DNA of 64,000 nucleotides from Paracoccus alkenifer (GCF_900108405.1 NZ_FNXG01000001.1:310001-374000); one strand, 5' to 3'; counted from the first letter of the stretch, positions 8,283 to 16,524 are shown. The notes: a model not told the origin generated them from the sequence alone. A program made the numbers and translations.

Positions 8283-9566
8283 TTATCCCAGCCCCAGATG
8301 GCGCAACCGCAGGTATAGCCGCTTGCGCGGGATGCCCAGAAGCGCGGCGGCCTCGGCCTTGCGGCCGCCGGTCTCGATCAGCGCGGATTGCAGCAGGCGG
8401 GACTCGAATCCCTCCATCGCTGCATCATAGCCCTGCCCCGGCGCCTCGGCCGGGGCGCCTTGGGTGGGCAGGCTGGTGTCCAGCCCGATCACCAGCCGCT
8501 CGGCCAGGTTGCGGGCCTCGCGCACATTGCCGGGCCAGTCGTGCAGGGCGATGCGGCGGCGCAGGGCGCTGTCCACATGGGGTTTGGGCAGGTCGTGGCG
8601 GGCGGCGGCCTCGGCGGCGAAATGCGCGACCAGCAGCGCCGCGTCGTCCTCGCGCTCGCGCAGGGGCGGCAGGGGCAGCGTGGCGTTGAAGCGGTGGAAC
8701 AGGTCGGCGCGCAGCCGCCCTTGTGCCGCCAGCGTATCGGGCGGGCGCTTGACGCTGCCAAGGATGCGCAGATCGACGGGCCGGGGGGCGGCGCCCAGCG
8801 GGGTGATCTCGCGCTGTTCCAGCACCCGCAACAGGCGGACCTGCAAACCGTCGGGCATGGATTCGAGTTCGTCGAGATAAAGCGTCCCACCCTCGGCCCG
8901 CGCGATCAGCCCGGGGCCGTCGCCCGCGCCGAACAGCCCGCGGTCCACCTCGGCCTCGTTCAGCGCTCCGCAGTTGATCGCGACAAAGGGCGCCGCCCCG
9001 CGCGGCGACAGATCATGCAGCAGTCGCGCCGCCAGTTCCTTGCCGGTGCCGGTTTCGCCCGCGATCAGCAGATCGACCTGCACGCCCGCAAGCGCCCGCA
9101 GCCGCTGGCGTAATTCGCACATCACCGGGGACCGCCCGATCAGGCGGTCGTCCATCCGGGCCTCGATCCCGGTCTGGCGTAGGCGCAGGTTTTCCAGATG
9201 CAGGTCACGCATCGCCTGCGCCCGTTTCAGCACGTCCAGCATCAGTTCGGGCTGACAGGGTTTTTCCAGAAAATCATGCGCCCCGCCCCGCATGGCGCGG
9301 ATCGCGGCGGGAACATCGCCATGGGCGGTGATCAGGACAAAGGGAACCTCGGGCGCGATCTTGCGGACCCGGTCCAGGAAATCCAGCCCCGACAGGCCCG
9401 GCATCCGCAGATCCGACAGGATCACCCCCGGAAAATCGGGCGAAAGCGCTGCCAGCGCCGGCGCCGCGGCGTCAAAGACGTGGGTGCGAAAACCGGCAAG
9501 CTCCAGCGTTTCGGCGGTGGCCTGCCGCAGGTCGTCGTCATCCTCGACCAGCATCACTTCGGGCAT
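8283..9566 (-). CDS. NtrC/DctD/PgtA-family response regulator lacking the GAFTGA loop
   Basis: 427 residues. Receiver domain 1-120 with acidic pair D9/D10, phosphorylation site D52 (ILSDLRMPG) and a conserved lysine in LEKPCQPE. AAA+ domain about 140-360 with Walker A GETGTGKE and Walker B GGTLYLDELESMP. C-terminal Fis-type helix-turn-helix (GGRKAEAAALLGIPRKRLYLRL). In standard NtrC-class activators about 21 residues separate ELFG from the GGTLFLDE block and contain GAFTGA, the loop that engages sigma54. Here only about eleven residues (AGDGPGLIARA) remain and GAFTGA is absent. Regulators of this kind, such as Rhodobacter capsulatus NtrC, work with sigma70 polymerase. The gene overlaps the kinase gene by 29 bp. 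By order and partner it resembles PgtA of the phosphoglycerate system. Confidence 0.93.
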   Translation of the reverse strand: MPEVMLVEDDDDLRQATAETLELAGFRTHVFDAAAPALAALSPDFPGVILSDLRMPGLSGLDFLDRVRKIAPEVPFVLITAHGDVPAAIRAMRGGAHDFLEKPCQPELMLDVLKRAQAMRDLHLENLRLRQTGIEARMDDRLIGRSPVMCELRQRLRALAGVQVDLLIAGETGTGKELAARLLHDLSPRGAAPFVAINCGALNEAEVDRGLFGAGDGPGLIARAEGGTLYLDELESMPDGLQVRLLRVLEQREITPLGAAPRPVDLRILGSVKRPPDTLAAQGRLRADLFHRFNATLPLPPLREREDDAALLVAHFAAEAAARHDLPKPHVDSALRRRIALHDWPGNVREARNLAERLVIGLDTSLPTQGAPAEAPGQGYDAAMEGFESRLLQSALIETGGRKAEAAALLGIPRKRLYLRLRHLGLG

Positions 9567-11544
9567 GTCGATCCCCTTTCTGCCAGCGGTTCAGCCGCAG
9601 CCGCACCTCGGCGCCGCCCTGCGGGTGCTGCTCGATCTCGAGATGCCCGCCCATGTCCTGCATGACATTGAACGCGATGGAAAGCCCCAGGCCCAGCCCC
9701 TTGCCCGGCTCTTTCGTGGTGACAAAGGGATCGGTCAGCACCAGCCCGCTCTGACCGCCCAGGCCCACGCCATTGTCGCGGATCGACAGCATGACCGGAT
9801 CGCAGCCCGACAAGCCGATGCGGATCAGGCCGGGATCGGCCGCCCCCTCGCGCGCGGCGATGGCATCCAGCGCATTGCCGAGGATGTTCAGCAACACCTG
9901 TTCCAGCAGGATTTCATCCCCCGCCACCGCCAGCCCGCCAAGCTCGGCACATTCGACCCCCACACCTTCGCCGCGCAGCCGGTGGTCCAGCAGTTCCAGC
10001 GCCGCCTGCACCGGTTCGTGCAGCGCGACGCGGGTGTTGCGATGGGCGGATCGGCGGGCGATGCGGCGCAGATGGCCGATGGTGCGGGTGATCCGGTCCA
10101 GCAGCGCCTGGATCCGCGCAATGGCGGGGCGGGTATCGGGATGGGCCGCGCCCAGATTGTGCAGGCGGTGTCCGATGGCGGCCAGCGGCTGGTTGATCTC
10201 GTGGCTGATCGCGGCGGACATCTGCCCCAGCGCAGCCATCTTGCCGGCCTGCACCAATTCGCGCTGCGTCATCCGCAGCCGCTCCATCGCCTGCTGGCGT
10301 TCCAGAACCGAGGCGCGAAAGACATCGACCGCGCGCGCCATCTCGGCGATCTCGTCGCCGCGCGCCGTCTCGGGGATCCGTCCGGGCAAGGCGGAATCCT
10401 CGCGGGCGATCCGGCCCAGATCGGCCGAAAGCGCCTCGATCCGCAGCAGGATGCGGTTATGGACGAACACCGCCAGAATGGCGGCAGTCGCGACCCCGCC
10501 CAGCAGCGTCACCAGCCCCAGCCACAGCGAGCCGCGCATGATCGCGGTCGCGGCCGCATCGGCGCGGCGCTGCGCGCCGACCCGTTCGGTCCGGCCCAGG
10601 TCGGTCAGCTGCGACTGCATCCCCGCAAGGGCGGATTGCGCGTGATGCAACCGGGCGACGGCGGCGCGGTGCAGTTCCAGCCGCTGTTGCTGGCGCACAA
10701 ATACGCTGTCCCCGCCCGAGGCAAACGCCTTGAGCCGCTCAAGCGCCTGCGACAGCAGCGTAATGTCGACCCGTTCCGGCAGATTCAGCTGCGCCAGCGC
10801 CAGCCGGTCCAGCGTATCGCGGCCAAGCGCGGCGGTCTGGTCCAGCGCATCGCGGCTGTCGGCCGAGCGCGCGTGCAGCAACAGCGCGGTCAGCGTCGCG
10901 GCCTCGGACCCGATCTGCTGCATCCGGTCGCGCAGCAGCCAGTCCTGCGACAGGCTTTGTTCGGCGACGGCGCGGGTGTCGGGGTCGGTGTTCACGACCA
11001 GCGCCGCCAGCTGCGTATCCATGTTGAAGGACAGGTCGCTGAGAATCCCCTGCACCTGATCCTGCACATCCGCGTGGATCCAGCGCAGATCGGTTCCCGC
11101 CCGCGTCTCATCCTGCGCGTGCCGGGTCAGATCGGCGCTGATCCGGCCAAAGCCGGTCAGGGCGCGGCGCAGCTCGCGTTCGGCCGCCTCGATCCCCGCG
11201 CGGGTCAGGGCGCGTTCAGGCGCCGCCAGCAGCACGGGCGAGGCCAGCACGGCCTCGACCCCTTGGGACGCGTTGCCGATTGCCTGTTCCATCCGCGCGG
11301 CGGGCATGGCGGGATCGGCAACCACCTGCATGGCCAGCGCCGCCAGCTCGCCGGTGGCCTCGGCCAGTTCGCCCGCCAGCGCCACCGCCGGGATGCGGTC
11401 CTGCGCCAGCACGCGAAAATCGCGTTCGGCCCGCAGCATCACCATCATTCCCACCGCCAGCACCCCGCCCGCGACGATCACCACAAGCACCAGCGCCGCC
11501 AGCAACCGCCCCCGGATCGAGCCGCGCGGGTGCCGGCCGATCAC
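9538..11544 (-). CDS. Sensor histidine kinase, PgtB/DctB-like
   Basis: 668 residues from a GTG (11542-11544) that overlaps the stop of the upstream binding-protein-like gene as GTGA. The open frame continues upstream but only through sequence already used by that gene. TM1 is about residues 13-34, followed by a large periplasmic, mostly helical domain to about 345, TM2 (WLGLVTLLGGVATAAILAVFV), HAMP, then the dimerisation/phosphoacceptor helix GQMSAAISHEINQPLAAIGH with the His. ATPase boxes: NILGNALDAI (N), DNGVGL (G1), TDPFVTTKEPGKGLGLGLSI (F and G2). The long periplasmic part would sense through the neighbouring binding protein, as proposed for PgtB with PgtC. Confidence 0.93.
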   Translation of the reverse strand: MIGRHPRGSIRGRLLAALVLVVIVAGGVLAVGMMVMLRAERDFRVLAQDRIPAVALAGELAEATGELAALAMQVVADPAMPAARMEQAIGNASQGVEAVLASPVLLAAPERALTRAGIEAAERELRRALTGFGRISADLTRHAQDETRAGTDLRWIHADVQDQVQGILSDLSFNMDTQLAALVVNTDPDTRAVAEQSLSQDWLLRDRMQQIGSEAATLTALLLHARSADSRDALDQTAALGRDTLDRLALAQLNLPERVDITLLSQALERLKAFASGGDSVFVRQQQRLELHRAAVARLHHAQSALAGMQSQLTDLGRTERVGAQRRADAAATAIMRGSLWLGLVTLLGGVATAAILAVFVHNRILLRIEALSADLGRIAREDSALPGRIPETARGDEIAEMARAVDVFRASVLERQQAMERLRMTQRELVQAGKMAALGQMSAAISHEINQPLAAIGHRLHNLGAAHPDTRPAIARIQALLDRITRTIGHLRRIARRSAHRNTRVALHEPVQAALELLDHRLRGEGVGVECAELGGLAVAGDEILLEQVLLNILGNALDAIAAREGAADPGLIRIGLSGCDPVMLSIRDNGVGLGGQSGLVLTDPFVTTKEPGKGLGLGLSIAFNVMQDMGGHLEIEQHPQGGAEVRLRLNRWQKGDRHARSDAGRG

Positions 11545-12752
11545 CGCGGCTGCTCCAGCCTGCGGATCAACGCCTCGGCGTCGCGCAGGATGGTGTGCGA
11601 GCGCTCGGCCCATTCCAGCAGCGTTTCGCGGTCCTGAGGCGCAGAGCGCGCCTGATGTTCCGTCAGCGGCATCCAGGTCAGCAGGCGCCGGATGCGGGCG
11701 CGTTCCGGCGGCAAAGCCTGTTCCAGCGCCCGCAGGCGACGCCACAGCTCGCGCCGCAGCAGCAGGTCGCGGGCGACGAACGCCTCGAACAGCTGCTTGA
11801 CCTCCCAGTAGCGGCGGGCGGCCAGTTCCGGGTCGTAGCGCGACCAGCTGAAATTCAGCGCCGCCCGCACCTCGGGGTGCAGCGATTGCGCCAGCTCGGC
11901 GCGGATGTCGGGATCCACCGGAATGCGGCGAATGTCGGACCGCAGCAGGATGCGCTGCCCCTCGGGGGAAAGAACGAAATCCATAAAGGCGGCCGCGGCC
12001 TGGGGCCTTGTGCCGCCCCGCAGGGCCGCGATCCGCGCGGGGATGATGATGACCGGGCGGCCATAGCGGAAAACCAGCCCGCGGTCGCTGCGGGTCAGCG
12101 CCAGAAAGTCGATGGTCAGACCGATCGCGAAATCGCCGCTCTCGACACCTTCGAGCACCCCGAAGCTGCGCGCCGAGATGGTGCTGAGCTGCCCGGCCAG
12201 TTCCAGAATCCACGCCCAGCCAGCCTGCCAGCCCCGGTCCTGAAGTATGGTTTCAAGCAGGGAATGCATGGTGCCCGACCGCATCGGATGCGACATGGCG
12301 ATGCCTTGGGCAAAGGCGGGGTCCAGCAGGTCGTTCCAGTCCTGCGGCACCGGGCCGTCCCGAGGGCCGCGCCATGTCCAGCCGACGGCGGACCACGCGA
12401 AATCCGCATGGGGGCCGTGCCCCAGGTCGATCAGGCGCCCCGCCTTGTCCAGCACCGCAAAGGCTTCGGGCGCCGAGGCCCAGAACAGGTCAAAGCGCCG
12501 GTCGTTCCCCGCCAGAACCTCGTCCACGGCGGCATGGGTGTTCTTGTTCAGGACGCGGATGCGGATGCCGGGATGGCTGCGCTCGAACGCCTCTTGCAGC
12601 GGCTGGACCACATCGGCCTGATACGAGGTGATGATCCGCAGCTCATCGGCCGGCGCGTTATCCGCGGCAGCGGCGGCGACAAGCAGGGCCAGCGCCCACA
12701 GCACGGCGGCCAGCCCGGTGATCGCGACGCATGTCTGACCTGGCCGACGCAT
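11541..12752 (-). CDS. PgtC-like periplasmic binding protein for signal perception
   Basis: 403 residues from the ATG at 12750-12752, preceded by GAGAGGGG; upstream extension to 12992 has no signal peptide. The signal anchor/peptide is residues 1-33 (VLWALALLVAAAAADN). It shares block after block with the transport binding protein at 6799-8121: DLFWASAPEAFAVLDKAGRL, AMSHPMRSGTMHSLLETIL, SARSFGVLEGVESG, DFVLSPEGQRILL and a helical C-terminal extension. Position first in an operon with a histidine kinase and NtrC-type regulator matches phosphoglycerate regulatory protein PgtC. It probably presents ligand to the kinase's periplasmic domain rather than feeding a permease (inference). Confidence 0.88.
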   Translation of the reverse strand: MRRPGQTCVAITGLAAVLWALALLVAAAAADNAPADELRIITSYQADVVQPLQEAFERSHPGIRIRVLNKNTHAAVDEVLAGNDRRFDLFWASAPEAFAVLDKAGRLIDLGHGPHADFAWSAVGWTWRGPRDGPVPQDWNDLLDPAFAQGIAMSHPMRSGTMHSLLETILQDRGWQAGWAWILELAGQLSTISARSFGVLEGVESGDFAIGLTIDFLALTRSDRGLVFRYGRPVIIIPARIAALRGGTRPQAAAAFMDFVLSPEGQRILLRSDIRRIPVDPDIRAELAQSLHPEVRAALNFSWSRYDPELAARRYWEVKQLFEAFVARDLLLRRELWRRLRALEQALPPERARIRRLLTWMPLTEHQARSAPQDRETLLEWAERSHTILRDAEALIRRLEQPR

Positions 12753-12782
12753 ATCCCCTCTCCGATGCGGGATTGTTGCATT

Positions 12783-12802
12783 GTTGCCCTGCGCTGGGCA
12801 AC
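12783..12802. promoter_or_regulatory. Inverted repeat between the sensory operon and yjdM
   Basis: GTTGCCC - 6 bases - GGGCAAC, in the 131-bp divergent gap between the PgtC-like gene and the yjdM-like gene. It may be an operator for either direction. I could not pick convincing -35/-10 boxes here. Confidence 0.25.
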
Positions 12803-12883
12803 CGACCCCGCGCCGACCCCGCACTGGCCCCGCGCCGGACAAGGCGTCTGGCCTGCCGCCGGTGATTTCAATATGAACCGGCC

Positions 12884-13225
12884 ATGACCGATATGTTGCC
12901 TCCGTGCCCCGCGTGTTCCTCTGTCTACAGCTATCAGCTGGACGCCCTCCTGGCCTGCCCGGAATGCGGCCATGAATGGCAGCCCGGCGCATCCGAAGAT
13001 GCCGCGCCCGAGGTGCGCGACAGCGTGGGCAACGTTTTGCGCGACGGCGATACGGTGACGGTGATCAAGGATCTCAAGGTCAAGGGGTCGTCCTCGGTCG
13101 TCAAGGTGGGCACCAAGGTCCGCGGCATCCGGCTGGTGGACGGCGATCACGACATCGACTGCAAGGTTCCGGGGATTGGCCAGATGGGGCTGAAATCCCA
13201 GTTCGTAAAGAAGGTTTCCGACTAA
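12884..13225 (+). CDS. yjdM: Zinc-ribbon protein of the PhnA/YjdM family
   Basis: 113 residues, the family's usual length. N-terminal zinc ribbon with two CxxC pairs (CPAC at 8-11, CPEC at 25-28), then a basic SH3-like beta domain beginning VRDSVGNVLRDGDTVTVIKDLKVKG. Family members were first named PhnA for their place next to phosphonate genes in E. coli; the true function is unsettled and it is not the phosphonoacetate hydrolase. It is transcribed away from the PgtABC-like genes. The location beside a phosphonate-type importer is suggestive, but the family is also common as a stand-alone gene. Confidence 0.9.
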   Translation: MTDMLPPCPACSSVYSYQLDALLACPECGHEWQPGASEDAAPEVRDSVGNVLRDGDTVTVIKDLKVKGSSSVVKVGTKVRGIRLVDGDHDIDCKVPGIGQMGLKSQFVKKVSD

Positions 13226-13418
13226 GCCCGCCCCCGGCGGCCGTGCCCGCGCGATGGCGTTTGACGCCCCGGCCGGCGCATAGGCATACCGATCTACCTA
13301 CGGGAATATGCTGACCGGGCTTGACAGGAATCGGCCCCTCGCCTTTCCTCAAGTATCGGACCTGACTGCTTTTCCCTGAACGGCTCCGGCCCGCCCGGAG
13401 CAGAGCGGAGCCCGTCCC

Positions 13419-14528
13419 ATGAGCCACCGTATCGCCGCCCCCGCCGAAGACGTGGATGCGCTGGTGGACGGGTTCCGGGCCGCGGCGCTGTCGGCGCTGC
13501 TGGGCGAGACCGGCTGGGCGGATTGTCTGGCGCTGCTGGCGCGGGATCTGCCCGGCGGCAATGTCTCGATGTTCGTGCAGACGGATCGCAACCAGCCGCT
13601 GCCCTGCTATTTCGTCACCGAAGACTTTGACGAGATCATGCAGCTTTACCTGCGTGACTTCAGCGCCATCAACCCGCTGTGGCCCGCCGATCCCTATGCC
13701 GAGGAAGGCCGCGCCACCGCCGATATCGAGACCCTGCCCCGCGACCAGCTTGAGCGCACGGCGTATTATCAGGAATTCGCGCGACATTATCCGCTGCGGG
13801 CCACCGCCGGCATGGTGATCGCGCCCCGCCCCGAGGAATCGGCCGCGATCACCCTGAACATGGCCAGCACCGACCCCGGCGACGTGCTGCGCGCCCGCGA
13901 CCGGCTGGCCCGCGCCTGGTCGGTGCTGCGGCAGGTCGTGCGCCATTATCGGCTGCTGGGCGAACGAGCCTGGACCGCGCAAGGGCTGGCCGCGCAGCTT
14001 GAGGCGGCGGGGTGTGAATTGCTGGTGATCGGGCAGGGACGGGCGCTGCGCTTTCGCGCCGGTCCCGACCACGGCGCGGCGATGCACCGCTGCGACCCGG
14101 TGTCGGGGGCGCTGCGGCTGACCGATGCCCGCGCGGATGCCGCGCTGGGCGCGCTGCTGCGCAGCGACCATGGCGGCCGCAACATGGTGCAGCTTGACGA
14201 CGCGCGCGCGCAACTGACGCTGGTGCGCCATCAGGGCGATGCCGAAACGCGGCTGTTCTGCGGGCCGACGGTTTCGGTGCTGATCGACCCGCGCCGGGGG
14301 TTGTCCGGACAGCAGCGCCTGAACATGATGGTGCGCCGCTTCGGCCTGACCCATGCCGAGCGCCGCGCGCTTGAAGGTATCGTCGCCGGCCACGGCATCG
14401 ACGAGATGGCGCGGCTGCACGCGCTGTCCCCTGAAACCATCCGCAGCCAGGTGAAAAGCCTGCTGGCGCGGACGGAGACCGGCTCGCAACTGGAGCTGCT
14501 GCGGCTTTACGACCGCTCGACGCGCTGA
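13419..14528 (+). CDS. LuxR-family transcriptional regulator
   Basis: 369 residues. The C-terminal 65 residues are a LuxR-type helix-turn-helix: FGLTHAERRALEGIVAGHG, then IDEMARLHALSPETIRSQVKSLLART. The N-terminal 300 residues have no recognisable acyl-homoserine-lactone pocket or receiver aspartate; I do not recognise the sensor domain. The 193-bp upstream gap includes a TTGACA (13321-13326) but no good -10. An 18-bp palindrome lies 13 bases past the stop codon, before the lipoprotein/Slam pair, making that pair a candidate target. Orphan LuxR regulators of this layout are common in Rhodobacterales. Confidence 0.85.
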   Translation: MSHRIAAPAEDVDALVDGFRAAALSALLGETGWADCLALLARDLPGGNVSMFVQTDRNQPLPCYFVTEDFDEIMQLYLRDFSAINPLWPADPYAEEGRATADIETLPRDQLERTAYYQEFARHYPLRATAGMVIAPRPEESAAITLNMASTDPGDVLRARDRLARAWSVLRQVVRHYRLLGERAWTAQGLAAQLEAAGCELLVIGQGRALRFRAGPDHGAAMHRCDPVSGALRLTDARADAALGALLRSDHGGRNMVQLDDARAQLTLVRHQGDAETRLFCGPTVSVLIDPRRGLSGQQRLNMMVRRFGLTHAERRALEGIVAGHGIDEMARLHALSPETIRSQVKSLLARTETGSQLELLRLYDRSTR

Positions 14529-14540
14529 AATCCGCCGATT

Positions 14541-14558
14541 TTCACCCGCGCGGGTGAA
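14541..14558. promoter_or_regulatory. Perfect 18-bp palindrome between the LuxR gene and the Slam/lipoprotein pair
   Basis: TTCACCCGCGCGGGTGAA, identical to its own reverse complement. It lies 13 bases downstream of the LuxR stop and 78 bases upstream of the lipoprotein start. Size and symmetry fit a LuxR-type operator. It could instead be part of a transcription-termination hairpin, though no T-tract follows on the plus strand. Confidence 0.45.
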
Positions 14559-14635
14559 GACAGAATGTCGCGCCGTGGGCTGTAATCGGACCCGGGCCGT
14601 TGCCCGTAACGATTGCGATTCATGGAGGAAATCCG

Positions 14636-15283
14636 ATGCCGTTAACCAGAGCCGACGGTCCCGCCCTCGCCGTCATCGCCGCCTTCCTGCTGTCGGGCTG
14701 CATGGGCAGCAGCAGCGGGTCCAGCAGCAGCCCGCCACCCGGTGGCGGCGGTGGCGGCGGGGGGCCGCCCGGACAGACATTTGACGCTCATGACCCGGAG
14801 GCGGTGGCGATGGATGGGCGCGTCGCGGCCATGTCCGAAACCCAGGCCATGCCTACCTCCGGCCAGGCCAGTTACGACGGCTATGCCTTCATCGAGATGA
14901 GCGAGACCGGCCAGAATGTCCGGCCCGGCGATGCGGGTTACGAGGCCGCGCTGGGCCAGATGGCGCTGACCGCCGATTTTGCCGGCGGGGGTGTGACGGG
15001 CCGTATCCACAATGTCGGGGTCGAGGATGGGCCGACGCTGGGCGGCCAGCTGGACATCAGCAACGGCCAACTTAGCGGCAACGGGCTGAGCGGCAAGGTC
15101 ACCGGGACACTGACCGGCAGCGATCTTGGTGACGTGACCGCCGATCTTGACATGAACGGGACGTTCCGGGGTGATGGCGCCGCTGCCGTGGGAGGCAACT
15201 TTACCGGCGATGTGACCTTTGGCGGCGGAGGGGTGCTTATCGTCGGCGGCGATAGCGGTTTCGTCGCAGAACGGTCGCCCTGA
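14636..15283 (+). CDS. TbpB-like surface lipoprotein (transferrin-binding-protein-type beta-barrel)
   Basis: 215 residues from the ATG at 14636, seven bases after a strong GGAGG; an in-frame ATG at 14600 lacks this. Signal peptide with lipobox LLSGC (C22), a Ser/Gly/Pro-rich tether (residues 23-45), then a glycine-rich beta domain. The end, MNGTFRGDGAAAVGGNFTGD ... GFVAER, matches the closing strands of TbpB-type barrels (GTF.G..A.EVGG.F ... GVF..KR). It is single-lobed and small. A Slam-like gene follows 8 bases later, which in other bacteria translocates exactly this class of lipoprotein to the cell surface. Ligand unknown; haem, haem proteins or metal-carrier proteins are family precedents. 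Confidence 0.8.
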   Translation: MPLTRADGPALAVIAAFLLSGCMGSSSGSSSSPPPGGGGGGGGPPGQTFDAHDPEAVAMDGRVAAMSETQAMPTSGQASYDGYAFIEMSETGQNVRPGDAGYEAALGQMALTADFAGGGVTGRIHNVGVEDGPTLGGQLDISNGQLSGNGLSGKVTGTLTGSDLGDVTADLDMNGTFRGDGAAAVGGNFTGDVTFGGGGVLIVGGDSGFVAERSP

Positions 15284-15291
15284 CCCCCGGA

Positions 15292-16347
15292 ATGCGCCGC
15301 GTTCGCACCATCGGCTGGCGGGGCATTGCCCTCGCCGGCCTGCTGCTGCTGGCGGGCCAGCCGGCGGCGACCGAGCCGCTGGACCGGGTGCAGGCGGCGC
15401 TGCTGTCCGGCTCAACCCGGCTGGCGGGTTTTGCGCTGATGCGCGACCGCCCGGCGGGCGGTGGGCCGCTGCTCGCCCGGCTCATGCAGGCCGAGGGGAT
15501 GTTGCACGACGGGCGCAACGGGCCGGTGCTGCTGTGGCGAGGGGTCTCGGTGCGGCCGGTGCTGCGCTGGGATGACAACATCAACGGCGGGATTGCGGGC
15601 GACACGATCTCGGTCGGCGGGCTTGACCTGACGGTCGATGCGGCCAGCCGCGCCCGCGGCGGGCTGGTCGTGGGGGCAGCCGCCTCGGTCGGGGCGCGGT
15701 ATCGGCTGGCCCCGGGGCGGGTGATGCGGCTGTCGGCGCAGGCCATGGCGGTGCACGCGCCGCGCCACGACCTTTGGCGCGGCGAGGCGGCGGCCGAGGC
15801 CTGTATCGCGCAGGCACTGCCGGGCTGGCGGTTTCTGGACGCCTGCGCCGGGCATTCGCTGGCCCGCAGCGATCTTTCCGACGCGAACCTGTCCTGGGCC
15901 GGGCTGCGCGGCACCGGGCATTTCGAGGCGGCGGGCGGGCTGCATGCGCTGTCGTTGGGCCTGCGCCAGACCTGGCGCGACGACTATGCCCAGGGGTTCC
16001 TGGATCTGTCGCTGGACAGCGCGCTGCCGCGGATCGGTGCGCTGGGGCTGCATCTGTCGGTCGGCGAAGCCGTCGCCGGGCACAATGCCATCCGCTATCG
16101 CGCCGGGGCGTCCCTGACCCGGCGGGTCGCCGGGCGGCGGGTGTCGCTGGGCCTCGACTGGCAGCGAGAGGAAGGCTCGGCCATCTTCGGCACCCCGCGC
16201 CGGGATGCGCTGCACACGCTGGGGGTCGAGGTCGAGCTGTCGCCGCGGCTGATGCTGCGGCTGGCCGGGCAGCGCCGGTCCTCGACGATCGCCATGTATG
16301 ACGAAAACCGGCTGATTCTGGACATCGGCTGGCGCCCGCGGCGATAG
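15292..16347 (+). CDS. Slam-like outer-membrane beta-barrel (surface lipoprotein assembly modifier, DUF560 type), short form
   Basis: 351 residues, with signal peptide 1-27 (ALAGLLLLAGQPAAT). After a short N-terminal segment comes SVRPVLRWDDNINGG..., the usual entry into the DUF560 barrel, then alternating amphipathic strands (VGARYRLAPG, HALSLGLRQTWRDD, VSLGLDWQREEGSAIFGTPRRDALHTLGVEVELS) ending in RLILDIGWRPRR. Classic Slams carry about 150-200 residues of TPR-like helices ahead of the barrel; here only some 60 residues precede it, so the TPR part is missing or much reduced. It is coupled to the lipoprotein gene just upstream, its likely client. Some other outer-membrane barrel is the alternative. 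Confidence 0.78.
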   Translation: MRRVRTIGWRGIALAGLLLLAGQPAATEPLDRVQAALLSGSTRLAGFALMRDRPAGGGPLLARLMQAEGMLHDGRNGPVLLWRGVSVRPVLRWDDNINGGIAGDTISVGGLDLTVDAASRARGGLVVGAAASVGARYRLAPGRVMRLSAQAMAVHAPRHDLWRGEAAAEACIAQALPGWRFLDACAGHSLARSDLSDANLSWAGLRGTGHFEAAGGLHALSLGLRQTWRDDYAQGFLDLSLDSALPRIGALGLHLSVGEAVAGHNAIRYRAGASLTRRVAGRRVSLGLDWQREEGSAIFGTPRRDALHTLGVEVELSPRLMLRLAGQRRSSTIAMYDENRLILDIGWRPRR

Positions 16348-16431
16348 GCGGCGATGATCGCACGCGTCGCTGCGGGGAACTGCCGCCCCGCAGGCTCCGT
16401 TTCCGTCAGGTGACCGCAACGGAGGATCGCG

Positions 16432-16524
16432 ATGACCGATGCCGGCGCCCCGGGCCCCCTCATGCCGGGCAGGCTGCCCGCCGACCGCCCCGCCATGGGC
16501 GACGGGGCGCGCCCCCGGCCATGA
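16432..16524 (+). CDS. Candidate 30-residue upstream reading frame coupled to lex
   Basis: ATG at 16432 follows GGAGG (16421-16425) at good spacing. The frame runs 30 codons (starting MTDAGAPGPLMPGRLPADRP) and its TGA overlaps the ATG of the exonuclease gene as ATGA. The exonuclease ATG itself has no visible ribosome site, only a GC-rich run. Ribosomes ending the small frame could therefore reinitiate on lex. The peptide is Pro/Gly/Ala-rich and resembles nothing I recognise; it may matter only as a coupling device. Confidence 0.5.
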   Translation: MTDAGAPGPLMPGRLPADRPAMGDGARPRP

